Origin: Thermoplasmata archaeon M9B1D
GTDB lineage: Archaea; Thermoplasmatota; E2; DHVEG-1
Assembly (NCBI GenBank): GCA_002900535.1
Contig: MUGC01000116.1
Location: 1-5,108, forward strand
DNA length: 5,108 nt
Reading direction: 5' to 3'
Part shown: piece by piece, positions 5,086 to 5,108 of the stretch
Position numbering within the stretch: position 1 is the first letter of the stretch
Layout of the letters: the number at the start of each line of letters is the position of its first letter
Notes under the pieces: model-generated
The model's database searches: none
Told to the model about the DNA's origin: nothing
What the model saw: the letters and a program-made list of their open reading frames with translations, nothing else
Made by a program: the position numbers and the translations under genes

Positions 5086-5108
5086 CTGAGTTGTAACCGT
5101 TAATGCTC

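Overview
The window is archaeal and AT-rich, and every gene in it reads on the + strand. Most of it is a ribosomal-protein operon: the archaeal version of the bacterial spc operon. The presence of L32e and L19e, an S5 with the CGSWECGC motif, and RNA polymerase subunit K (the archaeal Rpb6 homologue) places it in Archaea. Shine-Dalgarno (GGAGG-type) leaders, ATGA/TAATG gene overlaps and one TTG start suggest a euryarchaeal-type genome. A Thermoplasmatota or related lineage is possible, but I cannot fix the lineage from sequence alone.

Positions 1-3864 hold, in the usual archaeal order, the probable last codons of the gene before S8 (probably S14), then S8, L6, L32e, L19e, L18, S5 and L30. Spacing is very tight: L19e/L18 and S5/L30 overlap as ATGA, L18/S5 as TAATG, and most genes have a strong SD. 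All seven products bind rRNA and build the two ribosomal subunits; co-transcription and coupled translation would keep them stoichiometric.

From 3865 to the end the layout changes. The expected next genes, L15 and secY, are not there. Instead there is a strong TATA-like promoter, a 69-codon gene of unknown function with a faint HicB-like look, a second weaker promoter-like gap, rpoK (59 aa, TTG start) and S2. rpoK and S2 belong to another conserved archaeal cluster (L18e-L13-S9-rpoN-rpoK-enolase-S2), but neither rpoN nor enolase is present here, and the small unknown gene sits in the rpoN slot. The window ends in a T-rich/TATA-like stretch after S2.

The main anomaly is in L6. The annotated reading frame (433-960) loses family resemblance after about residue 128, while the conserved L6 C-terminus (SGIDKEKVGQT ... 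RVFQDGVY) is encoded in another frame at 819-944, ending just before the L32e start. Compared with the family, about ten residues plus one base appear to be missing at the junction. This is either a real frameshifting deletion or an assembly/consensus error, and it deserves checking. I saw no mobile element, CRISPR array, tRNA, rRNA or undescribed multi-gene system.
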